Assembly (NCBI GenBank): GCA_021795715.1
Contig: JAJYPD010000005.1
Span: forward strand, 1 to 64,000
Direction: 5' to 3'
From: Pseudomonadota bacterium
Lineage (GTDB): Bacteria; Pseudomonadota; Gammaproteobacteria; Acidiferrobacterales; Acidiferrobacteraceae
DNA length: 64,000 nt
Part shown: positions 47,312-56,671 of the stretch, in pieces
Numbering within the stretch: position 1 is the stretch's first letter
Layout: the number at the start of each line of letters is the position of its first letter
Program-made: the position numbers and the translations under genes
The notes under the pieces: model-generated
Told to the model about the DNA's origin: nothing
What the model saw: only the letters and a program-made list of their open reading frames with translations
Databases searched by the model: none

Positions 47312-48484
47312 CTAGAACGTGAGCCCGGTTTCGATCAGGCCGCGCACCTGGTTGGGTGCGGTGCCGGCCGCCCCGAAGGCCGCCATGCTGTGCGTGACGC
47401 GCACATAGGAGAGCTCGACACGCGTGAAGAAGCCCTTGTCCTGGAAGGTCGGTGTAATCGTGAACGACCAAGCCTTGGCGCCGGGCCCGTAGCCGAGGAG
47501 ATTATTATTGCCGGCATTGGGATCGGCCGAATTGCCGGTGCTGGTTTCGTACTCGGCGCGTGCTGCCGTCGACCACATCGGGGTGAAGTGGTAGTTGGCG
47601 AGCAATGCCGCCCCGAAGACGTGATCAGAGTGGGCATAGCCCGCACCCAACTTGACAGAGCTCGGGGCGTAGACGTACTGCAAGTAGGGCGATATGGTGA
47701 GGGCGCCGACCTTGGTGGTGTAGAGCAGATTGTAGACGTCGCTGTTGTCGAGGTTCTCCGGTACCGCATAGACGTGGTTTAGCGTCGTATCGTTGATGAC
47801 GGTCGAGCCGAAGTGGTGGTAGAAGAACACCGAGACACTGCTGGCCTTGTTCAGGGCATAGCTGAAGAGCCCGGTCAGGACGTTATAGTGCCCGGAGTAG
47901 TAGCCGTCGTTGAACGATAAAGAGGCGCTCACCGGGCCCGTGGCGTAGTTGACCTGCGCTCCGCGGTTGACTGCGTTTTCGCTGTTCCAGAGCAGACCGC
48001 GCTCGATATTCTGATTCATCCAGCTCCAGGTGTACTCGCCGCCCATCAGGGTCGGGAGTTTGCCGACCTCCACCGAGAAGTGGCTGGTCGGGGCGACCGT
48101 GATGTAGGCCTCGGGGACTGCCCCATAGTAGTAGTAGGGCACCGAAGGGGTTGGCAGTATGGGTTCGCCGAGGGTCGGGAAGTTGTAAGAACCGGCCATG
48201 ACGAAGAACTGCACGAGCCCGGTGGTTTTCTGCAGGATCAGCTCGGCATTCGTGATGTCCAGCCGCGTGTGGCGATCCGTGCCGTAGGCCGCCGGGCCGG
48301 TGAGCGTCACGGGATTGCTTTGCCAGGTACCTGCGGCGCTCACCACGCCCTGCGCCGACAGGGTTCCAAGCGGCCCGCCGGAAAAGTTGATGGTCTTGGG
48401 CGGGTTCAGTGTCGCATGGGCATGGGGGGCGGTCAGGCCGAGCCCACACAGTGCGACCGGTACCGCCAACAGTGTTTTACGCAT
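47312..48484 (-). CDS. Outer-membrane beta-barrel porin-like protein
   Basis: This 390-residue protein has a signal peptide (about 1-24, ending AHA) and many alternating amphipathic strands. The C-terminal residue is Phe after GLIETGLT, the outer-membrane insertion signal. The pattern with AELILQKTTGLVQFFVMAGSYNFP and EVGKLPTLMGGEYTWSWMNQN resembles the BBP2 or OmpL-like beta-barrel family. AAGGA precedes the ATG. It stands alone between long non-coding stretches, with its own terminator. Substrate unknown. Confidence 0.85.
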   Translation of the reverse strand: MRKTLLAVPVALCGLGLTAPHAHATLNPPKTINFSGGPLGTLSAQGVVSAAGTWQSNPVTLTGPAAYGTDRHTRLDITNAELILQKTTGLVQFFVMAGSYNFPTLGEPILPTPSVPYYYYGAVPEAYITVAPTSHFSVEVGKLPTLMGGEYTWSWMNQNIERGLLWNSENAVNRGAQVNYATGPVSASLSFNDGYYSGHYNVLTGLFSYALNKASSVSVFFYHHFGSTVINDTTLNHVYAVPENLDNSDVYNLLYTTKVGALTISPYLQYVYAPSSVKLGAGYAHSDHVFGAALLANYHFTPMWSTAARAEYETSTGNSADPNAGNNNLLGYGPGAKAWSFTITPTFQDKGFFTRVELSYVRVTHSMAAFGAAGTAPNQVRGLIETGLTF

Positions 48485-49479
48485 GATGTCCTTCCTCGTT
48501 GTCGAACTTTACAATTGTCAAGGCGCCTTGTGTGGCGCGTGCCTTGTCCGTCTACCCGGGTTTCCCGAGGCGCCCGTTCATGGTGTCTCGTCCCTGTGAA
48601 CCATCTTGCCGAGACGCGGACCGTTAGGACTCCTTGAGTTCCCTCCCAAAACGGCAGCGCCACGCCGGGCCCCGGCTTAACCGGTAACAAACGCCTGTCG
48701 GCGAATATCGGTCTTGCCCGGCAGCGCATACTGCCGCGGTAGTTACTGCAATAATCGTTCCGGGAACACATCGCCTGTGGACAAGGGGGGGGGTGGGGTT
48801 GCGGTGACGGGGCGCTTTCATGGCCCCCTTTCCGTGTGACGGCGCAAGCGCCTGCAGAGGCGCGGTGGCAAGAAACGGTGCGCTATCCGCGTGTCGACAC
48901 CGAAGTCATAGGTCCTTGGGAGAGCGTACTGCAGGGCTGCGTAGCCCGTTTATAGTGCACATACCGATGTCCTTGCCCACAAATGGAGCAATTGGGTGTC
49001 CGCGGGCGAGACCCGCATCAGCATGACCGCCACCTATACCCGCCGGCTCAGAACGCGCACCGAGACCGGGGTCGTGGGGGTTGCGCACCGCCCGCAGGTC
49101 AAGCGCAAGCGCCAAAAAGATTTCTCCCGCACCGCCGGGCCGCCCCGGGGCTTGCGGGGACCATCCGCCCGTGCAAGGGCCCACACCGTGGGCGGTGTCC
49201 TAGGTGCGCCGTCGCGGCCAGTTCGGCGTCGATGGGGGAGGGACAACGGAAAAAGAATGGGTTCTGTAACACGGTATCGCACGCCGGCGGCGTCTCTGTG
49301 AGCCCCCGGATATCGGGGGGCTGCCATCATGTCTCACACAGTCGATCGTGACGCCCCGACCTGCCGACCAAGCGATACATCACCTAAGAGTCCTACGAGA
49401 CCCCCCGGACCGGAGAGATTGAACCAGCGCCGGAGAGAAGGTGATCCGCAGTATCCGCTCAAGGCCCACCGGCGGCATC
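48485..49479. other. Long non-coding region upstream of the porin gene
   Basis: These 995 bases lie between the porin start and the stop of the next minus-strand gene. They should contain the porin promoter and the 3' end of the RND transcript. Visible structure is limited to the palindromes at 48511-48530 and a hairpin-forming palindrome centred on GATATC (49301-49322, AGCCCCC/GGGGGCT arms). Open frames here are short and unconvincing. Confidence 0.5.
48511..48530 (-). promoter_or_regulatory. Tandem palindromes before the porin gene
   Basis: ACAATTGT (48511-48518) and CAAGGCGCCTTG (48519-48530) are perfect adjacent palindromes 27-46 bases before the ATG. On the minus strand they include TTGACA, but no -10 box fits. 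They may be an operator or a leader hairpin. Confidence 0.3.
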
Positions 49480-52400
49480 CTAGCCCTGTCGTTTCGTGAA
49501 ATTCGCATAGGCGAAGTAGCCAAGCGGAATCACAAAGAGCGTCAGCACGGTCGATGCCAGGGTGCCGAAGATGAGCGAGATGGCAAGCCCGCCAAACACC
49601 GGATCGAGGATCATCACCGCCGTGCCGAGCATGATCGCAAGGGCTGTCAGGATGATGGGCCGCAGCCGCACGGATCCGGCCTGGACCACGGCCTCGATGC
49701 GGCTGTGGCCCGCGCGCTCGTATTCCAGGATGAAGTCGATCAGGAGCAAAGAGTTGCGCACGACGATGCCGGCGAGCGCGATGACGCCGATCATGGAGGT
49801 GGCCGTGAAGAACTGATGCATGATCGCGTGTCCGGGCAGCACACCCACGAGCGTCAAAGGGATGGCGATCATCACGATGAACGGAATCATGAACGAGCGG
49901 TAGTAGCCGACCAGGATCATGTAGATGAGGATGATGGCCACACCGAACGCCGAGCCGAGGTCGCGGAAGACGTTCAGTGTCAGCCGCATGTCACCGCTCC
50001 AGCGTATGGCGTAGTGCAAAGTGCCCGGGTCCTGCATGAAATACTGGCGCAGGTGAACGCCGTCTACCTTATGATGCTTCAGGTATTGCCACATGGCGAT
50101 TCCCGGATAAACGGGACTGCCTTTGCTCATGCCCGCCGTTACATAGACCACCTCACGCCCGTCCTTTTGATAGATCGGGCGCGGTGCCGGATGGCGCACG
50201 ACGGTGGCAATCGTGGACAAAGGGATTTCCTTGCCTTCGGGATTGGTCAGGAAGATCTTGTTCAGGTCTTGCGGACCCATGCGGTCGGCGATCGGGAAGC
50301 GGAAACGGATCGGTACCGGCTCCTTGGCCCGCGTAATGTGCACGGTACCGTCATTGATGCCCGCGAGAAAGCCCTTGAGTGTCTGTGCCACCTGTGCCGG
50401 CGTGACGCCATCGAGCGCCGCCTGCCGGCGGTCAACGGCGATCGAGTATTGCCAGGAACGGTGTGGGACCGAGCTGTCGACGCCGACCAGATGCGGGGTG
50501 TGCGCAAACAGGCCGTAGCGCAAGGCGTTGCCGATCTGCTCGAGTTTGCGGTAATGCGGTCCGAACACTTCGGCCATGACGGTCGCGCGCACCGGCGGAC
50601 CCGGCGGGTGCTGTTCAATCTTGATCATGGCGTTGTTGCGGCGCGCTATCTCCGTAATGGCAGGTCGCAGCGCACGGACGATGTCTATCGAAGAGATGGT
50701 CCGCTCGCTCTTGCGTACGAGCTCGACCTGCACCTCGCCCACTGTCGGACCGGCCTTGAGCGCCTGACCGCGCAGCAGTCCGCTGAAGTTGATCGCCCCC
50801 ACACCTCCGGCCGCGAGTTGGTAGGTGGTCACATACGGGTTGCGGCGCACGACGTCGCCGATCTCCTCGACCACGCGATCGGTGTCTTCGAGGGTGCTGC
50901 CAGCCGGTGTGCGCACCGTGATGTCAAAACTGTTGTTGTTGTTGCGCGGCAGCATTTTGAAGTTGACGATGCGCCAGGCCGGCAGCGCCATCGCGCCGCC
51001 AAGCAGCAGGATGATCACGGCCAAAAAGCCCCAGCGCAAAATTCTGCGCGAGAGCAGCGCGCGCATCGCCCGCTCGTAGCCGCTCCTCAGGACACGTGTC
51101 GCCAGGGATTCGGGGCCATGACGACCCTTGAGCCACAACCGGGCGGCCCATGGTGCGACCGTATAGGCCACGAAAAGCGACGTCAGCATGGCAATGGGGA
51201 CGTTTTTGGGGATGGGCGCCATGTAGGGTCCCATCATGCCCGTCACCGACAGCATCGGAAGAAACGCCAAAATCACCGCCAAAGTGGCAAGATTGGTCGG
51301 GCGGCCGATCTCATTGACGGCGCTTACCGCCGACCGCACGCGATCGACGCCCTTGGTGGCATAGTGCCGGAAGATGTTTTCCACCACCACGATCGAGTCG
51401 TCGACCAGAAGGCCCAGGGACAGGATGAGGGCAAACAGGGTGATGCGATTGATGGTCTGTCCGGCCACATAATCCACGGCAAGTGTCACGAGCAGGATCA
51501 CGGGAATGGTGACGGTGACGATCGCCGCCGCGCGCCAGCCGAGAAAGACGACGAGCAACGCGACGACCGTCACGATGGCGATGAACAGATGCCGGATCAG
51601 GAGATTGACGGCACTGTTGGCCCGTTGGCCGTCGTCGCGAGTGACGTCGACATGAACGGAGGGTGGGATCACCGTGCCCTCGAGGACCTTGAGGCGGGCC
51701 AGGACGCCATTCGCTACGGTCACGGCGTTGGTGCCGGCCTTTTTCGCCAGACACAAGGTGACCGCGGGCAGCTCCAGGTTGCGCGGGCGCAGGTGGCTGT
51801 AGGCGCGGCCGAAACCGATGAAATGCACATTCTTGACGCGGCCCCCGCCGTCGGTGACGGTCGCTACGTCGCGCAGATAGACCGGCTCGTGATTGTAGAG
51901 ACTGACGACGATGGAGCCGATTTCGCGCGCCGAATGCAGCATCCCACCCGCATGAATGGTGGCCTCATGGTTGGCGTTGATGAACCAGCCGGAGGGGATG
52001 TCGATGTTGGTGGCCTCGACGATCCGCTGGATGTCGACCAGCGTCACGTTGTAGCGGCGCATGAGCGCCGGATGCAGCGTGATATTGATGCGCCGGCGCT
52101 GTCCGCCGATCACATAGGATCGGGATGTGCCGGGCGTGCGCCGCAGGTGGTGCAGAACGTCGATGCCGATCGCGCGCAGGGCCACCTGACTGAACCGCGA
52201 TGAAGACAGCGTCACGGTAACGATCGGTACCTGATTGACATCGAGGGGTTCGATGATCGGCCGCAGAGTCCCGGGGGGCATGCGGTTGTAGTTGCTCATG
52301 ATCTTGTTGTAGAGCCGGACAAGCGAGTTGATGCGGTTTTGTCCGACATCGAAACGCACGGTGACGATGCCCTCGGAATCGAGCGCCATGCCATAGATGT

Positions 52401-52674
52401 GGTGCACCCCATGCATGCCGTGCAAAATCGCCCGCAAAGGATCGACGACGAGGTTCTTGACCTCGCGCGGTGTTGCGCCCGGCTTGGCGACGATGATGTT
52501 GGCCGCCGGCACGACGATCTGCGGGTTTTCCGTGCGCGGCGTGAGATGCAGTGCCAGCAGGCCGGTCAGCAGCGCGGTGAGCAAAATCAGCGCGGTGAGC
52601 TTGCTGTCGATGAAATAGCGCGTGAGCCGACCGGCAATATTGAGGTGCGCGTTCGCGCCCGGACGCTCGGTCAT
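49480..52674 (-). CDS. RND efflux pump, second system
   Basis: This 1064-residue inner-membrane pump has the same fold as the other RND protein but is only distantly similar. It has an N-terminal helix (SKLTALILLTALLTGLLAL), the ENPQIVVPAANIIVAKPGA loop start, the proton-relay helix SLGLLVDDSIVVVENIFRHY, a second periplasmic loop, and a C-terminal bundle (LAGIVVRNSLLLIDFILEYE, then VIPLGYFAYANFT). It belongs to the AcrB/HAE-like branch, not clearly to metal pumps. It is the last gene of tolC-adaptor-pump and is coupled by ATGA to the small adaptor. Confidence 0.92.
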   Translation of the reverse strand: MTERPGANAHLNIAGRLTRYFIDSKLTALILLTALLTGLLALHLTPRTENPQIVVPAANIIVAKPGATPREVKNLVVDPLRAILHGMHGVHHIYGMALDSEGIVTVRFDVGQNRINSLVRLYNKIMSNYNRMPPGTLRPIIEPLDVNQVPIVTVTLSSSRFSQVALRAIGIDVLHHLRRTPGTSRSYVIGGQRRRINITLHPALMRRYNVTLVDIQRIVEATNIDIPSGWFINANHEATIHAGGMLHSAREIGSIVVSLYNHEPVYLRDVATVTDGGGRVKNVHFIGFGRAYSHLRPRNLELPAVTLCLAKKAGTNAVTVANGVLARLKVLEGTVIPPSVHVDVTRDDGQRANSAVNLLIRHLFIAIVTVVALLVVFLGWRAAAIVTVTIPVILLVTLAVDYVAGQTINRITLFALILSLGLLVDDSIVVVENIFRHYATKGVDRVRSAVSAVNEIGRPTNLATLAVILAFLPMLSVTGMMGPYMAPIPKNVPIAMLTSLFVAYTVAPWAARLWLKGRHGPESLATRVLRSGYERAMRALLSRRILRWGFLAVIILLLGGAMALPAWRIVNFKMLPRNNNNSFDITVRTPAGSTLEDTDRVVEEIGDVVRRNPYVTTYQLAAGGVGAINFSGLLRGQALKAGPTVGEVQVELVRKSERTISSIDIVRALRPAITEIARRNNAMIKIEQHPPGPPVRATVMAEVFGPHYRKLEQIGNALRYGLFAHTPHLVGVDSSVPHRSWQYSIAVDRRQAALDGVTPAQVAQTLKGFLAGINDGTVHITRAKEPVPIRFRFPIADRMGPQDLNKIFLTNPEGKEIPLSTIATVVRHPAPRPIYQKDGREVVYVTAGMSKGSPVYPGIAMWQYLKHHKVDGVHLRQYFMQDPGTLHYAIRWSGDMRLTLNVFRDLGSAFGVAIILIYMILVGYYRSFMIPFIVMIAIPLTLVGVLPGHAIMHQFFTATSMIGVIALAGIVVRNSLLLIDFILEYERAGHSRIEAVVQAGSVRLRPIILTALAIMLGTAVMILDPVFGGLAISLIFGTLASTVLTLFVIPLGYFAYANFTKRQG

Positions 52675-53054
52675 GGGGTGCCTTCCGTACGGGTGATGTG
52701 GATCGGACTGCCGTCGAACACCCCATCAAAGGGTGGCAGCACCAGGGTTTCGTCACCGCGCAGTCCACTTAGGATTTCGCTTTTCCCATTGCGGGCCTTG
52801 CCGACCTTGATGAGACGAAAGCGCGCGCGATCGTGCGCGCTCAGGACGAACACGCCGGGCAGCCCCGCGTAATCGATGATGGCGTCGGTGGGCACCATGA
52901 TGTTGCCGCTTGGGGTATGCGCGGCGGCCGACAAAGTGAGGACCGCCCGATCCACGACAGGCCGCGGCGGCTCCGGACTCGGCGCGGGCGGCTTGCCCGT
53001 GCAGCCGGCCAGCAACAGGGCGAGCGAGAGGAGGAGGGCGCGGTGGCGGATCAT
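52671..53054 (-). CDS. Small lipoprotein resembling only the membrane-proximal part of an RND adaptor
   Basis: This 127-residue lipoprotein has a signal peptide with the lipobox LAGC (Cys18), a Pro-rich linker, and then a domain that resembles the C-terminal membrane-proximal region of RND adaptors: VPTDAIIDYAGLPGVFVL, RFRLIKVGKARNGKSEIL, SGLRGDETLVL and GVFDGSPIHI. The lipoyl and coiled-coil hairpin and most of the beta-barrel are absent; a normal adaptor is about 350-400 residues. It has its own signal peptide and both ends overlap neighbours by four bases, so it is probably a working gene, not a fragment. It may seal the pump to the duct in another way, or work with an adaptor encoded elsewhere. 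Confidence 0.75.
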   Translation of the reverse strand: MIRHRALLLSLALLLAGCTGKPPAPSPEPPRPVVDRAVLTLSAAAHTPSGNIMVPTDAIIDYAGLPGVFVLSAHDRARFRLIKVGKARNGKSEILSGLRGDETLVLPPFDGVFDGSPIHITRTEGTP

Positions 53055-54412
53055 GGGGATAACCGCGGAAGTGTTTGCGGCGACAGGCTCGCATCGGCCG
53101 CCGCCAGGTTTGCTTCATCGCTGACCAGGGCATAAACCGCCGCAAGCCGCTGTTCGCGAGCGGCCGTCAGGGCCTCTTCGGCGTTCAGGAGGTCGAGTAG
53201 GATGGTGCGGCCTTCGCCGTAGCGGATGCGTATGAGGCGGACGGCTGCACGGGCTTCGGTCACATTGGTGACCGCCAGCCGATAGCGCCGCCAGGCGATC
53301 TGCATGTTGCTGTAGGTCCGCATGATCTGCAGGCGGATCTGTGTCCGCAGTTCATCCACCCGGGCGGCCACCTCCAATGCGGCTCCTTGCTTGACCGCAG
53401 CCTGATCACGGGCGCGCCCGCCGGTGTAAAGGGGCGCGCTGATCGTCCCCGCCACCGTCCAGGCATTGTGCCGCGGCAACGGTGTTTCGCTGTACCAGTC
53501 GGTCGATGCCGTGACGCCCACCTGGATGCCCGATCGGGCGCGCAAGGCGCGCGCCTCGGCAAGATCGGCGGCCCGTTCGGCTTCGAGCGCGCGGATGTCC
53601 GGGCGTTGCTGCAGGGCGCGCGCGATCGCGGCCTGGGCCGTCATGGTCACGGGCGCAGGTGGTTGCAAGTGGATCGCCGGCAGTTGCACCGACAAAGGGG
53701 CGGGCGCCCCCAGCACCGCTACGAGGTTGGCTTGGGCGGCCTGCAAGGCGGCCTCGGCCTTCAGAACCCCTTCATGGGTGGCGCGCAGGTAGACCGCCGC
53801 GGTCAAGGCATCGGCATGGACGATGCGGCCTTCGTGGTAGAGCCGGGCGGTGGTGTCTGCATGCTTCCGGGCCGCCCGCATCGCCTCGCGCGCGATGTGC
53901 ACCGCAGCCTTTGCCGCCAGCACACCCTCGTAGGCCTGCACGGTGGTGGCCATGATGCGCTGTTGTATTTCGGCACGGCCGGCCTGCGCCGCCGCGCGGC
54001 CCAAGCGGCCGGCACGGATGTCCGCACTGATGGCGCCGCCGCTGTAAAGCGGTACGGTCAGAGACAAACCGGCGGTGGCCAGACGGCTGATGCCGGGATG
54101 ATTCAGGTTGGCGGGTGTGAACGCGCTTGCGGTCACCTGCCGCCGTTCCAGCTCGGCGGTCAATGCCGCAAGCGGATTGTCGCTGAAGAGGTAATTGTAT
54201 GTGGCTGATATTTGCGGCATGCCTTGGGCGCGAGCCGCCCGCAGGCGGGCGTCGGCCATCAGGGTGCGTGCGCGCGCAAGCGCCGTGAGACTGCTGTGAC
54301 GCAGGGCGAAGCGGACCGCCTGGTTCAGGCTGAACGTCCGGGCGCGCGCGGTCAGTGCCGGGACGGTCAAAAGCACGACCGCCGCGAGGAGGCTTCGACT
54401 TGCACGAGTCAC
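53051..54412 (-). CDS. TolC-family outer-membrane efflux protein
   Basis: This 453-residue protein has a signal peptide (about 1-25, ending ARA) and no lipobox, unlike the duct of the first system. Two similar halves carry the OEP repeats: FSLNQAVRFALRHSS with VPLYSGGAISADIRAG, and ALQQRPDIRALEAER with APLYTGGRARDQ. It forms the trimeric exit duct. It is first in the tolC-lipoprotein-pump operon. Confidence 0.92.
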   Translation of the reverse strand: MTRASRSLLAAVVLLTVPALTARARTFSLNQAVRFALRHSSLTALARARTLMADARLRAARAQGMPQISATYNYLFSDNPLAALTAELERRQVTASAFTPANLNHPGISRLATAGLSLTVPLYSGGAISADIRAGRLGRAAAQAGRAEIQQRIMATTVQAYEGVLAAKAAVHIAREAMRAARKHADTTARLYHEGRIVHADALTAAVYLRATHEGVLKAEAALQAAQANLVAVLGAPAPLSVQLPAIHLQPPAPVTMTAQAAIARALQQRPDIRALEAERAADLAEARALRARSGIQVGVTASTDWYSETPLPRHNAWTVAGTISAPLYTGGRARDQAAVKQGAALEVAARVDELRTQIRLQIMRTYSNMQIAWRRYRLAVTNVTEARAAVRLIRIRYGEGRTILLDLLNAEEALTAAREQRLAAVYALVSDEANLAAADASLSPQTLPRLSP

Positions 54413-54508
54413 CTGTCCGCTCTCCCTTAGTTCTTGTGCGCCACACTTCCTGGATTACCGCGGTCGCGCCGCGGGGCGATACCAGTTTAACGGAATTGCT
54501 GCGCGTGA

Positions 54509-54919
54509 CTAGAGGGGCGGCTTGACGACGGCCAAAATGACAATGGCCAGGAGGAGCAAGACCGGGATTTCATTGATGATCCGGTAGAAGCGGGTGCTCC
54601 GCCGCCGGCCCTGGGCGAGTTCACGGACCAGATGGCCCAGGTAGACGTAGTACACGATGAGCAGGCCGGCGAGCAGGATCTTGACATGCAGCCATGCGCC
54701 GTCAAAGCCGTAGCCCCACCACAGCCACAGGCCGAAACCGACGGCCAGCGCCGCGCTCGGTGTCGTGAAGCGATACAGCCGCCGCTCCATGGTCACGAAC
54801 CGCTCATGTCCTGCGGGGTCGGTGGTCTGGCTGTGGTAGACGAAAAGACGTGGCAGATAAAAAAGCCCGGCAAACCAGGTGACGACGAAGATGATGTGAA
54901 AGGCTTCGACCCAGAGCAT
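54509..54919 (-). CDS. hemJ: HemJ-like protoporphyrinogen oxidase
   Basis: HemJ oxidises protoporphyrinogen IX in bacteria that lack HemG and HemY. This 136-residue protein has four hydrophobic helices and the family features AFHIIFVVTWFAGLFYLPRLF with conserved His, VKILLAGLLIVYYVYLG and the C-terminal NEIPVLLLLAIVILAVVKP. The ATG at 54919 follows GGGAGG. It lies 16 bases after hemW, placing two haem-related genes together; hemE is elsewhere in the window. Confidence 0.9.
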   Translation of the reverse strand: MLWVEAFHIIFVVTWFAGLFYLPRLFVYHSQTTDPAGHERFVTMERRLYRFTTPSAALAVGFGLWLWWGYGFDGAWLHVKILLAGLLIVYYVYLGHLVRELAQGRRRSTRFYRIINEIPVLLLLAIVILAVVKPPL

Positions 54920-54935
54920 GATGGCCTCCCTCGGC

Positions 54936-56090
54936 TCAATTGGTGGCAAAGGTGTCTGGCATTAGCGGCGCCAGGATGGAATCCAGAAAGCACAACCCCC
55001 GCGCTGTCGCCCGGATCCGATCGCCGCTCAGGTCGATCAGGCCTTCGCGCGCGGCCGGCTGCAGGCGCTCGACCAGGCCTGTCTTGGACAGTCCGGTGAC
55101 GGCGTGGAAATCGGCGAGGCAAAAGCCTTCTGTCAGCCGCAGGCCATTTAGAAGAAATTCCCACCACAGTTCGTCGCCATCCACGCGGTGGCGGGTGCGC
55201 TGGTGATGCGGATCGCGCAGATAGGCCCGCACGTCACGGGTGCGGGTTTCGCGCCACACGCCCGTTGCGCCGCTTACCTTGCCGTGGGCGCCGCTGCCGA
55301 TGCCGATGTAGTCACCAAACCGCCAGTAGTTCAGATTGTGCCGGCAGCGAAAGCCGTCTTGGGCATAGGCGGAGATTTCGTAGCGGCGAAAACCCGCACT
55401 CGCGGCCATGTCCTGGACGCAGGCCTCGATGGCGGCGCGCACGGGATCGGCGGGTAGAGGGGGTGGCGCCTGCGCGAAGGCCGTGTTCGGCTCTATGGTC
55501 AGTTCGTAAAGTGACACGTGGGCGGCACCGGCGCCAAGCACCCAGGCCATATCGGCGCGCGCCTCGTCCACCGTCTGTTCCGGCAGGCCATACATGAGGT
55601 CGATGTTGAATGAACGAAACCCGGTGCCGGCGGCGAGTTCCACCGCGCGTTGCGCATCCAAAGCCGTGTGGATGCGGCCAAGCCGCGCAAGGTGCCGGTC
55701 CTGCAGGCTTTGCACGCCAAGCGAAAGCCGGTTGACGCCGGCGTCCCGGAAACCCCGGAAGCGGCCGGCTTCGGCCGTGCCCGGGTTGGCCTCCAGGCTG
55801 ATTTCACAGTCAGGGGCGAAGGCGCCGATACGCGCGGCACCAGCGAGGATGTCGCCGATGGCGGTGGCGGAAAAAAGACTCGGTGTGCCGCCTCCGAAAA
55901 ACACCGACTGCAGCGGGCGCCCCGCCAGCACGTCCGCCATGCTGGCCAGATCGTCGAGCAGCGACCGCACATACGCTTTTTCGGGCAACACGCGGTCACC
56001 GCCCGGCAGGGAGTGGAAATCGCAGTAGGGACATTTGCGCACGCACCAGGGCAGGTGCACGTACAGACTTAAGGGGATCGCCTCTGTCAC
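54936..56090 (-). CDS. hemW: HemW-like radical SAM protein (haem chaperone family)
   Basis: This 384-residue protein carries the radical SAM cluster motif CVRKCPYCDF (Cys16, Cys20, Cys23 from the chosen start), FFGGGTPSLF, EANPGT and the HemN-type C-terminal domain. The lack of the additional Cys of true HemN and the HLPWC start place it with HemW, which binds haem rather than being coproporphyrinogen dehydrogenase. The GTG at 56090 overlaps the rdgB stop (GTGA). The longer frame has an unlikely N terminus. Confidence 0.9.
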   Translation of the reverse strand: MTEAIPLSLYVHLPWCVRKCPYCDFHSLPGGDRVLPEKAYVRSLLDDLASMADVLAGRPLQSVFFGGGTPSLFSATAIGDILAGAARIGAFAPDCEISLEANPGTAEAGRFRGFRDAGVNRLSLGVQSLQDRHLARLGRIHTALDAQRAVELAAGTGFRSFNIDLMYGLPEQTVDEARADMAWVLGAGAAHVSLYELTIEPNTAFAQAPPPLPADPVRAAIEACVQDMAASAGFRRYEISAYAQDGFRCRHNLNYWRFGDYIGIGSGAHGKVSGATGVWRETRTRDVRAYLRDPHHQRTRHRVDGDELWWEFLLNGLRLTEGFCLADFHAVTGLSKTGLVERLQPAAREGLIDLSGDRIRATARGLCFLDSILAPLMPDTFATN

Positions 56091-56671
56091 AGAGACCGGA
56101 GGAGTTGCAGCATGCCGCGCACGGCCTGGCCCCGATGGCTGACGGCCTCTTTTTCCGCGAGGCGAAGTTCGGCTGCCGAGCGGCCGCCGCCGACGCCAAA
56201 CAGCGGATCGTAGCCAAAGCCCTGGTCGCCACGCTCTTTTGTGAGGATGTGTCCTTCCCACACGCCTTCGCTGATGAGCGGCCGCGGGTCATGCGCGTGG
56301 CGGATAAAGACAAGCAGGCAATAAAAGCGGGCCGTGCGCGGTTCCGGTGTGTCGGCCAGCGCCCTCAGCAGCGCCGCGCGATTTTCGCTGTCGGTCGCCT
56401 GCAATCCGGCAAAACGCGCCGAATGCACCCCGGGCGCGCCGTTGAGCGCGTCGACGAGCAGTCCCGAGTCGTCGGCCAGTGCGGGCAGCCCGCTTTCGAG
56501 TGCTGCATGGCGCGCCTTGGTCAGGGCGTTTTCGATGAACGTGCAATCCTCTTCGGGTGCCGACTCGATACCGAGCGTCGACTGGGCGATCAGGGTGGCG
56601 TTTAGGGGTGCGAACGCCGCCTGCAGTTCGCGCAGCTTGCCGAGATTATGGGTCGCGAAAACCAGCTTCAT
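56087..56671 (-). CDS. rdgB: dITP/XTP pyrophosphatase RdgB
   Basis: RdgB removes non-canonical purine nucleotides such as dITP and XTP from the pool. The 194-residue protein starts [13 protein letters not shown], has the metal-binding [13 protein letters not shown] and [11 protein letters not shown], and [11 protein letters not shown] near the C terminus. It overlaps rph and hemW by four bases each; rph-rdgB-hemW is a common order in gammaproteobacteria. Confidence 0.95.
   Translation of the reverse strand: MKLVFATHNLGKLRELQAAFAPLNATLIAQSTLGIESAPEEDCTFIENALTKARHAALESGLPALADDSGLLVDALNGAPGVHSARFAGLQATDSENRAALLRALADTPEPRTARFYCLLVFIRHAHDPRPLISEGVWEGHILTKERGDQGFGYDPLFGVGGGRSAAELRLAEKEAVSHRGQAVRGMLQLLRSL

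Noticed and set aside
46911-47315. An open frame of 134 codons between priA and the porin gene
   Set aside because: There is no ribosome site or recognisable domain; it is rich in Arg, Pro and His like random GC-rich frames and runs over the porin terminator.
49421-49450. A minus-strand GGTTCAATC, as in a tRNA T loop
   Set aside because: The flanking five bases do not pair into a T stem and no acceptor, D or anticodon arm can be found.
49441-52203. A 920-codon open frame on the plus strand opposite the second RND pump
   Set aside because: It is a shadow of the pump gene; the translation is His-, Arg- and Asp-rich without domains.
52671-53054. Calling the small adaptor-like gene a pseudogene fragment
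   Set aside because: It has an intact lipoprotein signal, a ribosome-coupled start and stop, and no frame disruption.
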